Shown here piece after piece: positions 5,153 through 5,280 of a DNA stretch of 5,280 nucleotides. Both the position numbers and the translations under genes were made by a program. The notes beneath the pieces were generated by a model. The model saw only the letters and a list, made by a program, of their open reading frames with translations. It did not search any database and was not told the origin of the DNA. The stretch lies in NCBI GenBank assembly GCA_010027915.1, contig RGUG01000099.1:1-5280 (forward strand), written 5' to 3'. Position 1 is the first letter of the stretch; each line of letters opens with the position of its first letter. This stretch comes from a bacterium (lineage in GTDB: Bacteria > Margulisbacteria > Marinamargulisbacteria > SXXA01).

Positions 5153-5280
5153 ATGTACTACAATCAAACCATGACGGACTATTTGGCACTCCTAATGTTG
5201 GGTATCGTGGTGGTGGGGTTTGTGGCCCTTACCTTGTGGGGGAGCCATCGGGTGGGACCCAAGCGTCATTCCAACGTAAA
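5153..5280 (+). CDS. nuoA: NADH-quinone oxidoreductase subunit A, N-terminal fragment (3' end outside window)
   Basis: About 42 residues are visible before the window edge. They comprise a hydrophobic transmembrane helix (YLALLMLGIVVVGFVALTLW) followed by GPKRHSNVK, which matches the characteristic NuoA pattern of a first helix, then GPkRp..xK before the YECG motif that would lie beyond the window. NuoA is a small membrane subunit of proton-pumping complex I and is usually the first gene of the nuo operon, consistent with its position here. Three in-frame ATGs are available (5144, 5153, 5171). I chose 5153 because GGCGAG ends 9 bases upstream; 5171 gives the more family-typical start MTDYLALL but has no visible ribosome binding site. 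The fragment is short, so the identification rests on the helix and the GPKR motif. Confidence 0.75.
   Translation, partial: MYYNQTMTDYLALLMLGIVVVGFVALTLWGSHRVGPKRHSNV

Overview
The window looks like ordinary chromosomal DNA of a Gram-negative bacterium, most likely a proteobacterium. The evidence is an outer-membrane beta-barrel protein with a Sec signal peptide, a RhlE-type DEAD-box helicase, a proteobacterial-style ferrochelatase and the start of a complex I subunit A gene. The large genes share a G/C-rich codon style (many ggg, ccc, ttg and cgg codons). I cannot name the genus.

Layout from left to right: (1) The 3' end of a gene whose product ends in a DHHA1-type domain, most likely alanyl-tRNA synthetase (+ strand, to 475). 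(2) A 214-residue predicted outer-membrane barrel protein (+, 562-1206). It has its own promoter candidate, which overlaps the upstream stop codon, a clear ribosome binding site, and a textbook intrinsic terminator at 1230-1264. (3) About 0.9-1.1 kb with no convincing gene (1265-2373). It holds several inverted repeats, a short tandem repeat, a minus-strand terminator-like hairpin and, near its right end, a possible promoter and leader for the next gene. (4) rhlE (+, 2374-3762). (5) A short convergent intergenic region with a 10-bp perfect inverted repeat (3763-4016). (6) hemH, ferrochelatase (-, 4017-5063), with an internal cysteine-rich insert suggesting a [2Fe-2S] cluster. (7) Divergent from hemH, the first about 42 codons of nuoA (+, from about 5153), cut by the window edge.

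The genes do not form one operon or pathway. They are housekeeping functions: tRNA charging, envelope, RNA remodelling, haem synthesis and respiratory NADH oxidation. HemH and NuoA share a divergent control region and both serve respiration, the closest thing here to functional linkage. I see no defence system, mobile element, CRISPR array or biosynthetic cluster, and nothing that amounts to a previously undescribed system. The points most worth a second look are the cysteine insert in HemH, the structured gene-free stretch at 1265-2373, and the contrasting base and codon use of the barrel protein.
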